Below, in pieces: positions 1 through 11,300 of a stretch of 64,000 nucleotides of DNA. The position numbers and the translations under genes are program-made. Origin of the DNA: Perca fluviatilis (Eukaryota; Chordata; Actinopteri; Perciformes; Percidae); contig NC_053128.1 in the NCBI RefSeq assembly GCF_010015445.1, positions 10,329,840 through 10,393,839 on the forward strand, given 5' to 3'. The notes beneath the pieces were generated by a model. That model did not search any database. It was not told the origin of the DNA and saw nothing but the letters and a program-made list of their open reading frames with translations. Every line of letters begins with the position of its first letter. Position 1 is the first letter of the stretch.

Positions 1-1481
1 CATTTCTGAGTGAAATTTTGCACCAAATTCAATCCATTTGAACATGAAATGCAATCAGACTTCAACTTAGGTGAACTTTGCAAGTGGTCAACAATGTGAC
101 TTCACAAGTCAAACAGTTTTTAACAACAGATTTTATATATTCATCCAGTACCAAGATGGCACCCATTCATTCCGGTGAAAGCCGTTGACCCAGTGCATAC
201 TCAGTGTGTGTTACTGTCTCTTTCCCTGCCTGTTTGGTCACAAGACACTACATTGCGATTAGGTCAAACACAAAACGGAAATGCTTTTTAAGCCTCTGGG
301 ATCATAGTTATAATTAATCCAAAGAGTAACTAGAAGGGCACTCGGAGAGCGCAGACCTCCGCCAAGGCACGCCCCATCTCACATAGGCTTGACCTATTTT
401 TTAATACTTTTCTGACACTTCACCGGTGTATATGATATTTTAGGGTATTTGTGTAAAAAGAATCCGTAAAAGCTGAGCTGCTGGTGATAGAAGTCATTGT
501 AACATGTTAATTGTCTATCCCAGTGATTCCCCCCCCCGCCCCCCGGGGGTACTTCTGCTGTTGCCAGGGTGTACGTGGAAAGATTATGGAGCAGCTTAAT
601 TCATTTATAAAAACAAAATAAAAATCAATGATTATTAAAGAATATATCCGCTATAACACCTGAACACAGAAGTTTAAACAGGTAGCTAAAAGTAGGGCAG
701 GGTACCGAATTCAATACGTTTTAGGCACAGCCTCATAAGTATCGAGTCTCGGAAAATGCCTCGTCATTCAATACCCAATTTCAATACCTAAGGAGTAAAT
801 CTCATCAGCGTCAGTGAGCCAATGAGCATGCAGCATGCTTCTACCAAGATCTAATAATGCTGGTGATTGGCTGTCTGACGTTACACATCGTAGAGACCAC
901 GCAGGAAAAACTCAGAGAGACGGGGCTTACGTAGTAGGAGCTGAACAATAAATGGAAAGATTTGTGCCGTAATGTCTAATGTAATTTCTTCTTTTTTAAA
1001 ATTGGTATTGGAAAAAAAAAAGCATTTTTTAGGAACCGGTATCAAAGTCACGGTATCGGTATTAAATATTTTTTAACGATACCCAGCCCTAGTTAAAGTA
1101 ATGAATAAATGGTAGAAATAGTTAGCTAAAAGTATTGCAGCATCAGCGGCTGAAATGGTTAGCTAAAAGTAATGGATAAACGGTTGAAACATTCAGCTTC
1201 ACTCCAAGTAGTAGTAGCAGCAGTAGTCCAATGATAGTTCAAAAGTGAACAATATCCACTTTTATATAATGAATAGTGTTAAACATTTGGAACATACATT
1301 GAGAATTGAATGATATGAAGAAGTATGTCCCAATTGTATGCCTACTGCATGCAACAGTACATACATTGTAAGGGGCAGCTGCAGTACATACTGAAAGTAA
1401 AGAGAAAAAGTATGCAACTTGGAACTCAGCCCAAGTATCAACACAACCTTGAAATGCCAACTTTCCTTTTTGATCTCGCAG
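1..1481 (+). other. dpysl2: 3' part of the last dpysl2 intron
   Basis: This non-coding stretch precedes the terminal dpysl2 exon and ends in a pyrimidine-rich acceptor (ctttcctttttgatctcgcag). It contains one MITE at 693-1091 and a short C/G homopolymer patch near 530-547. I see no exon in the rest. It is called intron because the next feature is an unmistakable C-terminal exon that opens with a splice acceptor in phase. Confidence 0.7.
693..1091. mobile_element. hAT-type MITE, about 400 bp
   Basis: The ends are inverted copies: the left begins tagggcagggtacc and the right ends ggtatcgttaaaaaatattt in complement, closing with acccagcccta. The flanking 8-mers gctaaaag and gttaaagt agree at 6 of 8 positions, which suggests a decayed 8-bp TSD as made by hAT transposases. 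No coding capacity is visible. The family assignment is inferred from end sequence and TSD size. Confidence 0.6.
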
Positions 1482-1573
1482 GCGCTCAGGTTGACGACAA
1501 CATTCCTCGCCGGAACACCCAGCGCATCGTGGCGCCGCCTGGCGGCAGGGCCAACATCACCAGCCTGGGTTAG
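1482..1573 (+). CDS. dpysl2: dpysl2 (CRMP2) terminal coding exon
   Basis: The exon starts two bases into a Gly codon after the acceptor at 1480-1481 and ends with TAG at 1571-1573. It encodes the extreme C-terminus: [10 protein letters not shown], then [23 protein letters not shown]2 (dihydropyrimidinase-like 2) ends in almost exactly this way, whereas DPYSL3 ends in SNITSLS, so the paralogue choice is supported. CRMP2 is a cytosolic tubulin-binding phosphoprotein of axon growth that lost dihydropyrimidinase activity; this exon belongs to its regulatory tail. All earlier exons lie outside the window to the left. The gene faces adra1a tail to tail. Whether this is the a or b teleost duplicate cannot be told. 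Confidence 0.93.
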
Positions 1574-2535
1574 AGCTCTGCCCTCGGCCGCCAGGGAGGA
1601 AACGAAGATCGGAGGACGGACGGCCGACGAGAGCTGAAGGGTGGAGAAACCACGTCACGACACCGGGAGCCGCAACCCTTCGCAGCACCTGACCGGGCCA
1701 TCCATCAGCCTCCGTCTTTCACCTCCTCCTTCGCCGCCTTTCACCTGCCCACGCTCCTCCTCCCCAAAACCCCATCCTAGAGGACACGGTTAGAGAAAAA
1801 GAAAAAGGAAAAAAAAGGGTCTGCCTCATATGATTAAAAAAAAAAAAAAAAATGACAACACTCCTTATTTGAGCACTTTTGACTGCATTATTTTTTTTTT
1901 TTATACCGTACTTTCTCCCTGCCATGTATCTTTTTGATGTTTGTTTTGCTGTTGTTTTAATAGAGCCGTCAAGTTGTGACTAAATTGAATTAACACCGTT
2001 AAGAGAAGAGGAACATTTTCATGCAGGATGTCTATTGCATTTCCATTCTTCCTTTTCATTTTGGGGAGTAGTTTAAATGGCGCATGGGTACAAAACCATT
2101 TCTTACCTTCTTTTCTTGCTTTTCTTGGAAAAAAGGCCAATTTGTAGGTTGCTTGAAATTGAACCCTGTTACAGTTTATTCAGCTGACAAGAATAGAATA
2201 CTTCTTTCAAGCTGTCTGTGGTTTGTATTATGTTGCATTTCAACTGCCTCGCTTTCCAGTGCATCGCCATCCGTCACATACTGCTGTAATCAATATACCA
2301 TTGATTATTCGCCCTGAGGACGTCCTTAAGGTTTGAAAAATTGAACAACACCACAATCTTTTATTAGGATTATAGACTCTGGCTGCACTGGCTCTCGTCT
2401 CATGCTTTCCCACCTGTGGCTTTGCTAAGGTACATAAGTTGATAACCGTATTCCATATTTGGCGGCTGCCTTAGAGCTTGTTTAGCAGAAGGAGCTTTGG
2501 CATGTAGTAAATAAAGCGTAATGCCTCATCTCTGA
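1574..2535 (+). other. dpysl2: dpysl2 3' UTR (extent inferred)
   Basis: The sequence after the stop has no competing gene and includes A- and T-runs near 1800-1900. A canonical AATAAA lies at 2510-2515, so a transcript end near 2530 is plausible. Mammalian DPYSL2 has a UTR of a few kilobases, so a longer form running toward 4 kb is also possible. The end is inferred. Confidence 0.5.
2510..2515 (+). terminator. candidate dpysl2 polyadenylation signal AATAAA
   Basis: A canonical AATAAA hexamer lies 937 bp after the dpysl2 stop codon, on the gene strand. Use of this site is inferred. Confidence 0.4.
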
Positions 2536-4321
2536 GCGATCTTGGCCAACGTTAAGTGGGAGAGTTGAAGGGAAGATTTAGGGAGGAAAGAGAAAGTTGT
2601 ACTCACGGTCACTTCAAACTCACCCTTTCCTTGCCTTATTGTCTCTTAATGCCGTCCTATTAGACAACTTTTAGCGGTGCGGGGAAGGTGCCATTCACTC
2701 TGCAGCTACATATTTTTCCGGTTTTGTTTGCGTTCCTGTGAATCCTAAAGGTCCATAAAGGTTTTCGATTGACGGCTGTTAACTGATAACCGTCCCATCA
2801 CCAACCAGTGCATTTACACACAGAATGTTTTCCCCTCCTCCAAATGTGACTGTTTTATACTCATCAAAATCCCTCTTTCTTTTCTACTCTTTATGTGCCT
2901 GAACCCACAGAAGTTGTACTGATAGTTTGGTTTGTTCTTGTTTTGTTGTTCTTATTGAGGTAAGTGAAGGATGTAAGATAAAAAAAAAAAAGAGGAAGAT
3001 GTAAAATAGCCAGGATAAACCGATTTCAAAGGTGCCAGATTTTGCGCTTTCATAGGGCCTATTCTGCCGGTAGAGCCCCTGTAAAGACGGAAAATGCTCG
3101 ATTATCTTAAAAATGTTCTAATGTTTTAGAGTTTTTAAACTTGTTGTCCAACTGCTTTTTAGTGTCTTTCTGTAACTAGGTGCCTAAGGGCTCAGCACTA
3201 TTGATTTACGCTTGGAAGTAGAAATGAGCTAATGTATTTCTGACTAGTGTGCAGTGTTGATGTGATGGATGGGACACGCACAGCAGGCTCCTGTACAGCG
3301 CTCCTTACTGTTGTTGACGTGACATTGCTCCGGGCTGTGCTGAGCACTCATACCTCCCTTTTCTTTCTTTTTTTCTTTTTTTTTTTGCATGATCTGGTTT
3401 TCATTAAGCCAAGCAACTGATTTCCTGTGTTAGTTGTTATGTCAACGAGGTCTTGGCCACCAGTCATCTCTCTGCAGCCTTTTTCTTCCCCATGACTCAA
3501 CACGGAGCAGCAAGCTCACCCTGACATAAGGACCAGTTACATAAGTGTAGAGTAAGACTAGTCTATGCTTTAGACTGGTCTTCAGTTATTTAGACTAGTC
3601 TAATGTAGACCGTACTGCATTCATATTAACACCGAAGACCTACTTGTTGCTGTAGCCGCACATAAGAGCTATAGCGTTAGCTTTAGTTAGCTGTGACATT
3701 TAAGCTTATTCAACTGGTCTCACACGTGCATATAATGTAGATACATACGCACTACATCACCTCTGTGTTTGTACTTTCAAAACCCAGTTTTCAGGCTTTC
3801 TCTCCTCTGGTCTAACTGGAAGCATATAGAAGTCTGTCAGCGTTACGAATGGTATATGTATTTAAGGAATCCAAAAGCGGGGCGAATGAAATGGGTCTGA
3901 AACATTCAAAGATGAGACAAGATGGGAATGGGAAATGGAAACTCCATCTCCACAGCAACTTGCACACATCACACAAAGCCGTGCGGAATTTGGCCCCGTG
4001 TGTCTGACGAGTATTTCTTCCATTCACAGTGGCCTACTGTTGCCTCTTCTTTTTTTTTTCGTCCTAATTAACATTGCATTGGTACTTGTAGCCCTCTCTT
4101 CTTATAGACACACTACACTGTATGACTCCCTCCTGTTACGTCAGGTGGGAAAGTATGTGGTAGAAGAGATGGGAGAATGTCCCATAACAGAAGTCCCCAA
4201 CACGAATACTAATTGGCAGCAAGCGTAGCTGTTGTGAGACAGTTTGCTCCTTGTATTTTAGTATTTTCCATGTCACTCCTTCCTTTCAGTTTGTCTTTAT
4301 CCGCCTTTCTCTTCTTTCTCT

Positions 4322-4328
<7 letters not shown>
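2536..4328. other. no gene seen (distal UTR or intergenic)
   Basis: I find no convincing exon, RNA gene or element end here. Short direct and inverted tagactagtct-type copies occur near 3555-3605. The region may still be transcribed as an extended dpysl2 3' UTR. Confidence 0.5.

Positions 4329-4386
<58 letters not shown>
4329..4386. repeat. (TC)n microsatellite
   Basis: An uninterrupted TC dinucleotide run of 58 bases. It produces spurious Leu/Ser and Glu/Arg reading frames on the two strands. Confidence 0.97.
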
Positions 4387-4394
<8 letters not shown>

Positions 4395-5225
4395 TCTTCA
4401 CCTCCCTCCCTCTCTGGCTCTTTTGTTGTTTCTGGCTGTTGCCGAGGCGACAGACCTCTCCACCCTCACAGGGTTCTGCTTTTTTGTTTGTCATGGCAAC
4501 GCTTGTCAGATTGGAGGTTGCTAATAGCAACCCGTCCTGACCTGGTGCTATTGAGACACACACACACTCACTTTTATAATTATTCTGTGAGAACACCATT
4601 TCTACATAATCCTGTGCTAAGTTGCGTGGAATCCAGAATCCCCTGCTGCTTAAAAAGAACTTAGTTGACAGCACCCAACAGACTATAGAAGAAACGCACA
4701 CACACTTTCAAACACACTCATCAAACAGCCGTTGCTGTGATGCAGCATCCATGCCTGAAGAATTGACAAAAAACAGCTTTCAACGCTGGCATCCTCGCCG
4801 TGTCCCATGCCTCCTCGATGTACACACACTAAAACACACACTTGTACTCCTTTAATGCTCTTGTCAGCTTGGATGCTTTTTCTATGCCATATTATGCTAA
4901 TGATATATGAGTGATATGTATGTACGCAACGTGCTGCAGGCTGAGAGGAGCTTCCTTCCATTCTGAGGTTGTTGATGCTGTTGAACACCTCCCTTGCCCC
5001 CCCTGAACCCTCTCGTCCGTCCGTCCCCCTCTGTAAGCCTTTCCCCCTTGTGAAAGTGAAACTGTGTGATGGTATTTGTCTTGGTGGCTGTGGGGTTTCT
5101 GGGATGCTTGCTCATTATGGATAAAGTGTCAAATCCCACAGATGGTGATGTAAAAAAAAACAACAAAAAAACAAGGACTTCAAAGAATTAAAAAAATGAG
5201 GGAAAAAAGAATACAATCTCTGTTT

Positions 5226-5270
<45 letters not shown>

Positions 5271-5461
5271 CATGAAATACAGACAAAGGAAACAAGCACA
5301 CAGACAAAACAGAAAAGCATAACTACACTTGCAAGAGTATTTGTAGTGAACTGCCCAAAGCAAAAAAATACGTTGAGTCATTTTAAAGGATTACTTTTAG
5401 TTTGGTTTTCCTAGACTGTATCAAAGAAGACTGGAAGGACATTTGGCAAAGTTTTTGGAGG
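4387..5461. other. no gene seen; contains a (TG)n microsatellite
   Basis: The stretch holds scattered short ACAC tracts and a (TG)n run at 5230-5269. Open frames here are low-complexity artefacts. Confidence 0.6.
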
Positions 5462-5469
5462 GTCCAGTT

Positions 5470-5903
5470 TAGAGATGGCCCGATACCAGTTTTTGCTTAC
5501 CGATTCCGATACCTGAACTTGCGTATCGGCCGATACCGAGTACCAATCCAATACCAGTGTGTCATATATTTTATTATGTTTACTAACTGTATACTACTAT
5601 CCCTGTATGGATGTGATATTATTTCTTTATCTATCTTTGTTGTACGGCCTGCTCAGGTTAAACTCTTTGTGAAACATGAACAAACACAAATGATGAATGC
5701 TACAGAACTTTCTTTTATTATTCAGTTTGACAGTCAGTTATAACGGAAAAAGAAGATAAATGAACTACTTTAATGTAGATTTTCTTTAGGGCTTTATTAC
5801 GTGGTGTTGGATCGGTGCATAAACTCCTGTAATTACCGATACCAGCGTTTTAGGCAGTATTTGAGCCGATACCGATACTGGTATCTGTATCGGAACATCT
5901 CTA
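5470..5903. mobile_element. hAT MITE with perfect 8-bp TSD
   Basis: The element is 434 bp. The left end reads tagagatggcccgatacc; the right end reads ggtatctgtatcggaacatc then tcta, its inverted counterpart. Both sides carry the 8-mer gtccagtt (5462-5469 and 5904-5911), a perfect TSD of hAT length. The interior is rich in ccgatacc-type motifs and has no transposase frame. Confidence 0.85.
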
Positions 5904-5911
5904 GTCCAGTT

Positions 5912-6168
5912 ACATGATAACCGTTTGGACCACTTTCTTGTAGAAGTAAAAAGTTATGTAGGAGTTCCGTACATGTACAGTACATGCAAATCTTTTAACG
6001 CCAAGCTCTGTCTGGAATCATCATTTTTACTGACTGAATCAGTAGAAGAGTAGTGGAGCTCTACTCTATTTACTGCCATTGTCAACTCAGCTGGGATGCA
6101 GAATGATAGGATAACTGTAGCATATAGGAGTTTGCAAAACTAAACTTATAAACGGTATTTAAACTGGC
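5912..6168. other. unannotated spacer between MITEs
   Basis: About 250 bp of ordinary sequence with no gene or element end that I recognise. Confidence 0.4.
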
Positions 6169-6473
6169 TTAAAGTGGAACTATTATGTTTTTCCATATTT
6201 CCTGTCCTATCTATAATGTCCTAATGTTGGATTTTCCTGTTCAACATGGCCCAAACTTCAAATAATGAGGTAAACGTATTTCAGAGAAATCCCCGTGAGC
6301 TAAAATGTTCTGATTTTCAACTGATCTGAACGCCGGTTTCAACAGTTTTTTTCTACTCTCGGCTGAGTGTTCCGCAACTCCAAGCGGGTCTTCTATGATT
6401 GGTCATCTGTTCCAGCCAGGCAGGACTGGAGTGTTTTTTTTTTTGTTTGTTTTTTTTAAAGCTACTGCGGTGT

Positions 6474-7781
6474 CGGTACCATAGGTCGGTACACGATCCG
6501 TTCTGCCTGCACGATCCGTTCTGTACATGCGCAAATTGTTCGCGCATGCGCTGTTGTACGAGGATTTACGACACTGTGTCACTACCCAAAGTGAGAAGAG
6601 TGCAGATTTGAGTAGCGCATGCTCAGATTTAAAAGGTTTACGGCATAACGTGTCATACCCGATGTTAGCCGAGTCAGACCGGCTCTGGTCGAGTGCAAAT
6701 GTGAGGTTCGCATGCTCAGATTTAAACGGTTCCGGCATAACGTGTCTTACTGAAATTTGTGAAATCTGTAAAATAATAAACTTTTCTCTTTACATCAATA
6801 ACAGAAGATGGAAATCATTTTGAAAACGTTTTAGCTATCTATGATTATTTGGTTGCTAACGTTAGCTCAAAACGCCATTCAAGTGACAGCCTTTGTTGTG
6901 TCTGATTGCTAACTTGTAGCTAGCAGTCATTTCAAAAACGTTTTAGCTCTCTATGATTGTTAGATTGCGCAACGTTAGCTCAAAACGCCATTCAAGTGAC
7001 AGCCAATGTTGTGTTTGATTGCTAACTTGTAGCTAGCAGTCATTTCAAAAACGTTTTAGCTCTCTATGATTGTTTGATTGCTAACGTTAGCTAAAACGCC
7101 TTTAGCATCTAGTAGGCTACTTGATTGCTAACGTTAGCTCAAACCCTTAGCATCTAGTAGGCTACTTGATTGCTAACGTTACTAAACCCCGTTAGCATCT
7201 TGTAGGTTACTTGTCGCAAAGTGACGCATGCGCAACTCACATCTGTACTCGTCGCAAAGTGACGCATGCGCAACTCAAATCTGCACTCTACTCACTTTGG
7301 GTAGTGACACCCTGCACGATCTGTTCCACGCTTCCGGTCGACAGCCAAGCTAACGTTAGTTTAGCTAACAGCTAATTTGGCTAACCGCTAGCTGAGACAG
7401 CATGTAATAACTTAAAAAGACCCTCAAAATAAAACTTGAAAATAAACGTTAACATATATAACAGCTGTTACGTCAGTTCTACTTTACTTGTGCTCATTTA
7501 AAATACAATCACTCAATATTTGTCTTTATTGTTATTACTGTAAAGTCTTAATTTAGCTGTGGCCTGCTTTTCCCATTAAGTTTCGTTATTTTAGACTGAA
7601 TCTAGCTGTCAGCTAGTGGTTAGCCGAATTAGCGGTTAGCTAAACTAACGTTAGCTTCCCGGTGGAGGCTAGCCATAGGCTAGCGTGGAACAGATCGTGC
7701 AGGTCGTATCCTCGGTAAAACAGTATTATCTTGCGCATGTGCAGAACGGATCGTGCAGGCAGAACGGATCGTGTACCGACA
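6474..7781. mobile_element. nested hAT-type element with about 50-bp inverted ends
   Basis: The segment 6485-6534 (gtcggtacacgatccgttct...) is matched in inverse by 7731-7780, nearly base for base. The 8-mer tgcggtgt stands on both sides (6466-6473 and 7782-7789). The left end carries an extra cggtaccatag before the inverted repeat, so the left boundary is less certain. The interior is rich in gctaacgttagc motifs and tandem copies and lacks a transposase frame. Confidence 0.7.
6823..7102. repeat. tandem repeat, period about 113 bp
   Basis: Two complete and one partial copy of a unit starting aaaacgttttagct and containing caaaacgccattcaagtgac. The copies differ at few positions. It lies inside the nested hAT element. 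Confidence 0.8.
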
Positions 7782-8190
7782 TGCGGTGTTTGTTGCATGT
7801 AGCTGCATGCCAACGGCAGTAAAATATGTCATCTTGGCTGCCAATGTTGTTAAATTCTCCCCAATTTCGGGTCACATTACTCCTGAAACATTTCCGGTTA
7901 TGTAGTATTTGGTTTAGAAGCCTTTATCTGCGATTTATGATGGTAGAAAGTGCTGCTATATTCTATTAGTGTCCCTGCTAACAACAGTAGCTGCGTGCTA
8001 AAGACGGATAGCTGTAATCTTGGCGGCCAATGTTGGTCATTTCTCCCCAATTTCGTCAATATACATTTGTGTAGTATTTTGCTTAGAAGCAATAATCATT
8101 TTGTTTTTACATTAAAGCATGTAAGCATGTTTAGTAGAATCACAAAATAGAAGTATGAAACTAAGAATGCTATATAATAGGCCCACTTTA

Positions 8191-8704
8191 AAGGGGAACT
8201 ATGCAGGTTTTTTTTAGCTTAATTTACCTTAACTGAACAGCTTCAGAGTCATTGGAATGGTTATATGACTTTTTCCTGTTGAGTGGTGGTCGTCTCACTT
8301 CCCCCTAGCGCCTGTGAGTGGAAAAACCACCCTTGCAACTTTCGGCCGGTGAGCCGAAAGCCGAAGTATCGTGCGATATCAGATCTCCCGATGTAACAAA
8401 TTGCTTCACGGCACTGCATACATACATGCAGTCATCCAGGAACCGGCTAACAAGGTAGCGATGGAGTTTTTCACACTATCGTCATGTTTGAGCCGAAAAA
8501 AGAAGCAGAAAGCTAGGGAAGCATTGTCGGAGGAACAGAGAGAGAGGAAACGGATGACTGACCGAGCGAGGAGTCAGACACGAGTAAACATAGGAGCTGC
8601 CAAATATCTATTCTGAAGCTGTAGGGGGAGCTCTATAGAGAAACCTGCCAGCAAAAAGCGAGAAAACAGTGAAGAAATGGCCAAAACTGCATAGTGCCTC
8701 TTTT
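8191..8704. mobile_element. MITE abutting the TTAA element
   Basis: The ends are inverted copies: aaggggaactatgcag on the left, ctgcatagtgcctctt on the right. A short ttta may be the duplicated target. The interior has no significant frame. It begins exactly where the previous element stops, so the two sit back to back. Confidence 0.6.
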
Positions 8705-8713
8705 TAAGCCTTA

Positions 8714-9227
8714 CAGGCAATTTCCACCGGTTGCAGAACTGCTGCGGATCTGCTCCGGAACGGCTGCGGATTCAATAGTTATCCATTAAAGTTAGTGTGT
8801 GTATTTCCACTGACTGCGTTCCGACTGCGTCCCAGCTCCAGATACGCAGAGCTTCTATTTTTGCCGGACGCCGGAGAGCTCCGCAGCAATTCAGCACAAC
8901 AGGAAGTCGAGCACAGAAACAAAATAAAACATCCGGTTAATTTTCAAAATAAAATACACCGTGCTCACGGCGGATCATATTTCCCCTTGTTGTTTCCCCT
9001 CTACTCCGCTGGATGGAAACAAACTGCTGTTGGTTTTGTGGTTCTATTCTACGCGAGATTTCGTGGGTCCTCGTGACTTCAGCTGTCCGTCATGGCCGCA
9101 GCCGTTACGCAACAAATCCGGACCTGGTGGGTATTGACGGACGGCGGAGCACGGAGCCGAAACGCAGCGGAGCCGAAACGCAGCGGAGCCGGTCCGCAGC
9201 CGTTCTACAGTTGGTGGAAATCCCCAG
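8714..9227. mobile_element. PIF/Harbinger-like MITE with TTA target
   Basis: The left end caggcaatttccaccggttg pairs with a right end that reads, inverted, ctggggatttccaccaactg. TTA flanks both sides (8711-8713 and 9228-9230), the target type of PIF/Harbinger elements. The interior includes tandem cgcagcggagcc motifs near 9165-9190. No transposase is visible. Confidence 0.6.
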
Positions 9228-9279
9228 TTAGTACGCTTCTAACAAACGAGGTTGACGTGTTGTCCGACCATGTGTCAAG

Positions 9280-9717
9280 TGTTGTTTATATGGTATCGAT
9301 GATGTGTTGCTGTGTAGAGAGGAATCTGCCGACACTGTTTCTTGATTATAAAGGTTTATTTACAACAAGGAATTCAGCATCAATTTACAAGCTCTGAAGA
9401 GCCCGGAGAGCGACCAGTTTCCCAGATTCTCAAAAGTCACTCTGAGGTTCTGCTGTTAACACATGGTATATCTATTCTTCATAACTTAGGGTGGGTTCGA
9501 TAACTGACCAATGGCTTCATGCCAACTGGCTCTATCTCAACATCCTGGGGGCCCATTGATAATGCATGCCAGATGTGTCCTGTGGCCCTTTTCCTATAGA
9601 AGTATCCCCCAAAAGTAGAGTAAAGTTCATCACTCCTAGCTACATATAGATAGTTCAGATATGGCCTAAATACAAATTATAGAATGATCAGATAAAATAG
9701 GATGACAATACACCTCA
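9280..9717 (-). repeat. 3' LTR of the provirus
   Basis: 438 bp, base-for-base the same as 17812-18249 by eye. On the minus strand it opens tgaggtgtattgtcatcc and closes with aacaaca. An AATAAA polyadenylation signal lies on the minus strand near 9355-9361, about 75 bp before the LTR end, as expected near the R/U5 boundary. Confidence 0.95.
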
Positions 9718-9719
9718 TA

Positions 9720-9730
9720 TTTCCCCCCTT
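9720..9730 (-). promoter_or_regulatory. polypurine tract with adjacent hairpin
   Basis: On the minus strand aaggggggaaa ends two bases before the 3' LTR: the plus-strand DNA priming site of retroelements. Directly upstream, 9731-9749 is an inverted repeat with 7-bp arms (cgagact / agtctcg) and a 5-base loop. Confidence 0.75.
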
Positions 9731-9749
9731 CGAGACTAATTAAGTCTCG

Positions 9750-10780
9750 AAACAAAAAGAGTAAGATTGGTACAAAATAACACTTTCCATTACATCATGT
9801 TTCTTGTAGTATAACCTTAGCAATCACAAAAGTTTTCATAGAGTGTGAACAATGTCAGGAAACGTAAACAAACATTTTATGGAGTGTAAGAGCGAAAAAC
9901 CTGTCTGGCAGCTTCTTTCCAAATATCCATCAATCAATCTAGACAGGAAAATTCTCTCACGGTCCCTCTGCCCCAGGCGACCACCTTCAGTACTCCAGAT
10001 CAATTAGAAATCTTTTTATCAATTCATGTAATATCTTGGTGTACTCAAATACATATGGCAGCCTCAGAAATCAAAATAAAATCAAAACAATGTCCAAATT
10101 CAGACTGATCAAATCATCGGATCTGTAAAAGGACCTCGCCTTACCTAGACCCCGCTGTCCCTAAGCGTCAAGAAAAACATAAAAACATCTGAGGTCTCCA
10201 TGTGTATCCCACATCAAAACATTCTTCAAACAATTTAATACAAAACAAATATAACACAAAGTATATATCCATTGCAGCTCCTTTGCAGTGTCAAACTTTC
10301 AGTGTAGTGTCGATGGAATCTGAACATTCATCACTGTATCCTTATTCAGAGTTCTCCAGTACATTTTATTGTCCATATTCAAGTATCTGAATCCCCTCTG
10401 CACATTACCCCATATGCTCTGGAAGAAAAGAAAACACAAACCAGTATCTTTGCAAAACAACACATAAATGAAAGAAAACATCAAATGAAATATCAAAATT
10501 ACTATGAATGAATCAAAAATAATATGACAATCAAAAATCAAAAATAATATGAATATGGATATGAACATGAATCACACTCCATTTCCCCCTTTGATAAATA
10601 AAAAACACTAAACAATATTCAAAGAAATGTGAAAATGATGGCAGAATCAGATAAAAATGGAAAACTTTCCATCAATACTGTTAGATTTATCCTCAAATGA
10701 TAGGATTCAAGATTACTAATGAATTCTCTACACTCTACTTCCAGAACTAGAATCAGGTTGAGCTGTAACAAGTGCTTCCC
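9750..10780 (-). other. provirus interior, non-coding, A/T-rich
   Basis: This segment lies where pol or env should be. The only minus-strand frame of note (10568-10299) is a hydrophobic 89-residue run without retroviral motifs. I cannot assign it. Confidence 0.5.
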
Positions 10781-10785
10781 TCCTT

Positions 10786-11232
10786 TTGCAACACAAGCTA
10801 ACTCATGCAGATGCTCTGTACAAAAAGGGACAGAGCCGTCTCTTCTTTCTCAGGAGGCTCAGATCTTTTGACATTAGTAGCGATCTGCTGCTCATGTTTT
10901 ATCAGACTGTGATGGCGAGTGTCCTGTTTTATGGGGCGGTTTGTTGGGGTGGCAACATGACAGACAAGAACAGTAGACGTCTCGACAAGCTGGTCAAAAA
11001 GGCCAGCTCAGTGCTGGGCAGAAGACTGGACTCACTGAGAACTGTAGTAGAGGGGCGTGCATGCAACAAACTGTACGCCATAATGGGTAATGACAAGCAC
11101 CCCCTCTACAACGTCCTGGCTGGACAGAGGAGCAGTTACAGTGAGCGACTGCTCTCGCTGCACTGTAAGACAGAGAGGTTCAGGAGATCCTTTGTCCCCA
11201 CAGGCATCAGGCTATTTAACACCAACAAATGA
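10786..11232 (+). pseudogene. L2/CR1-type LINE reverse transcriptase C-terminal fragment
   Basis: A 148-codon frame with the hallmark KKGQSRLFFLRRLRSF, followed by FYQTVMASVLFYGAVCWGG and, near the end, ERFRRSFVPTGIRLFN. These are typical of the tail of fish L2/CR1-group LINE ORF2 proteins, downstream of the reverse-transcriptase core. It is 5'-truncated and lacks endonuclease and catalytic core. It runs antisense to the provirus and lies inside its interior, so it is either a later insertion or a captured piece now carried by the provirus family. The frame is undamaged over its whole length. The 3' limit is probably near 11300. Confidence 0.75.
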
Positions 11233-11300
11233 CACCCCCTCTTTCAACCTCATCTACTTGACATTCCTGTATAAACTGGACTGAGGCCGAAATGTAACAT

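Larger units (their letters stand above)
6173..8187. mobile_element. TTAA-target non-autonomous element carrying a nested hAT
   Basis: The left end agtggaactattatg after TTAA (6169-6172) is the inverted match of the right end, which reads cataata-like sequence then gcccact before TTAA (8188-8191). A TTAA target is typical of piggyBac-type elements. The outer element proper is about 700 bp; the rest is the inner insertion at 6474-7781. A related fragment in the opposite orientation lies at 31150-31464, including the same run about hitting tctatgattggtcat. No transposase is encoded. Confidence 0.6.

Noticed and set aside
4251..4701. Long frames of Ser/Leu and Glu/Arg on both strands
   Set aside because: They are translations of the (TC)n microsatellite, with no splice or homology support.
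10299..10568. Hydrophobic minus-strand frame as a possible envelope transmembrane subunit
   Set aside because: No furin site, CX6CC or immunosuppressive-type motif and strongly A/T-driven composition (Phe/Ile codons).
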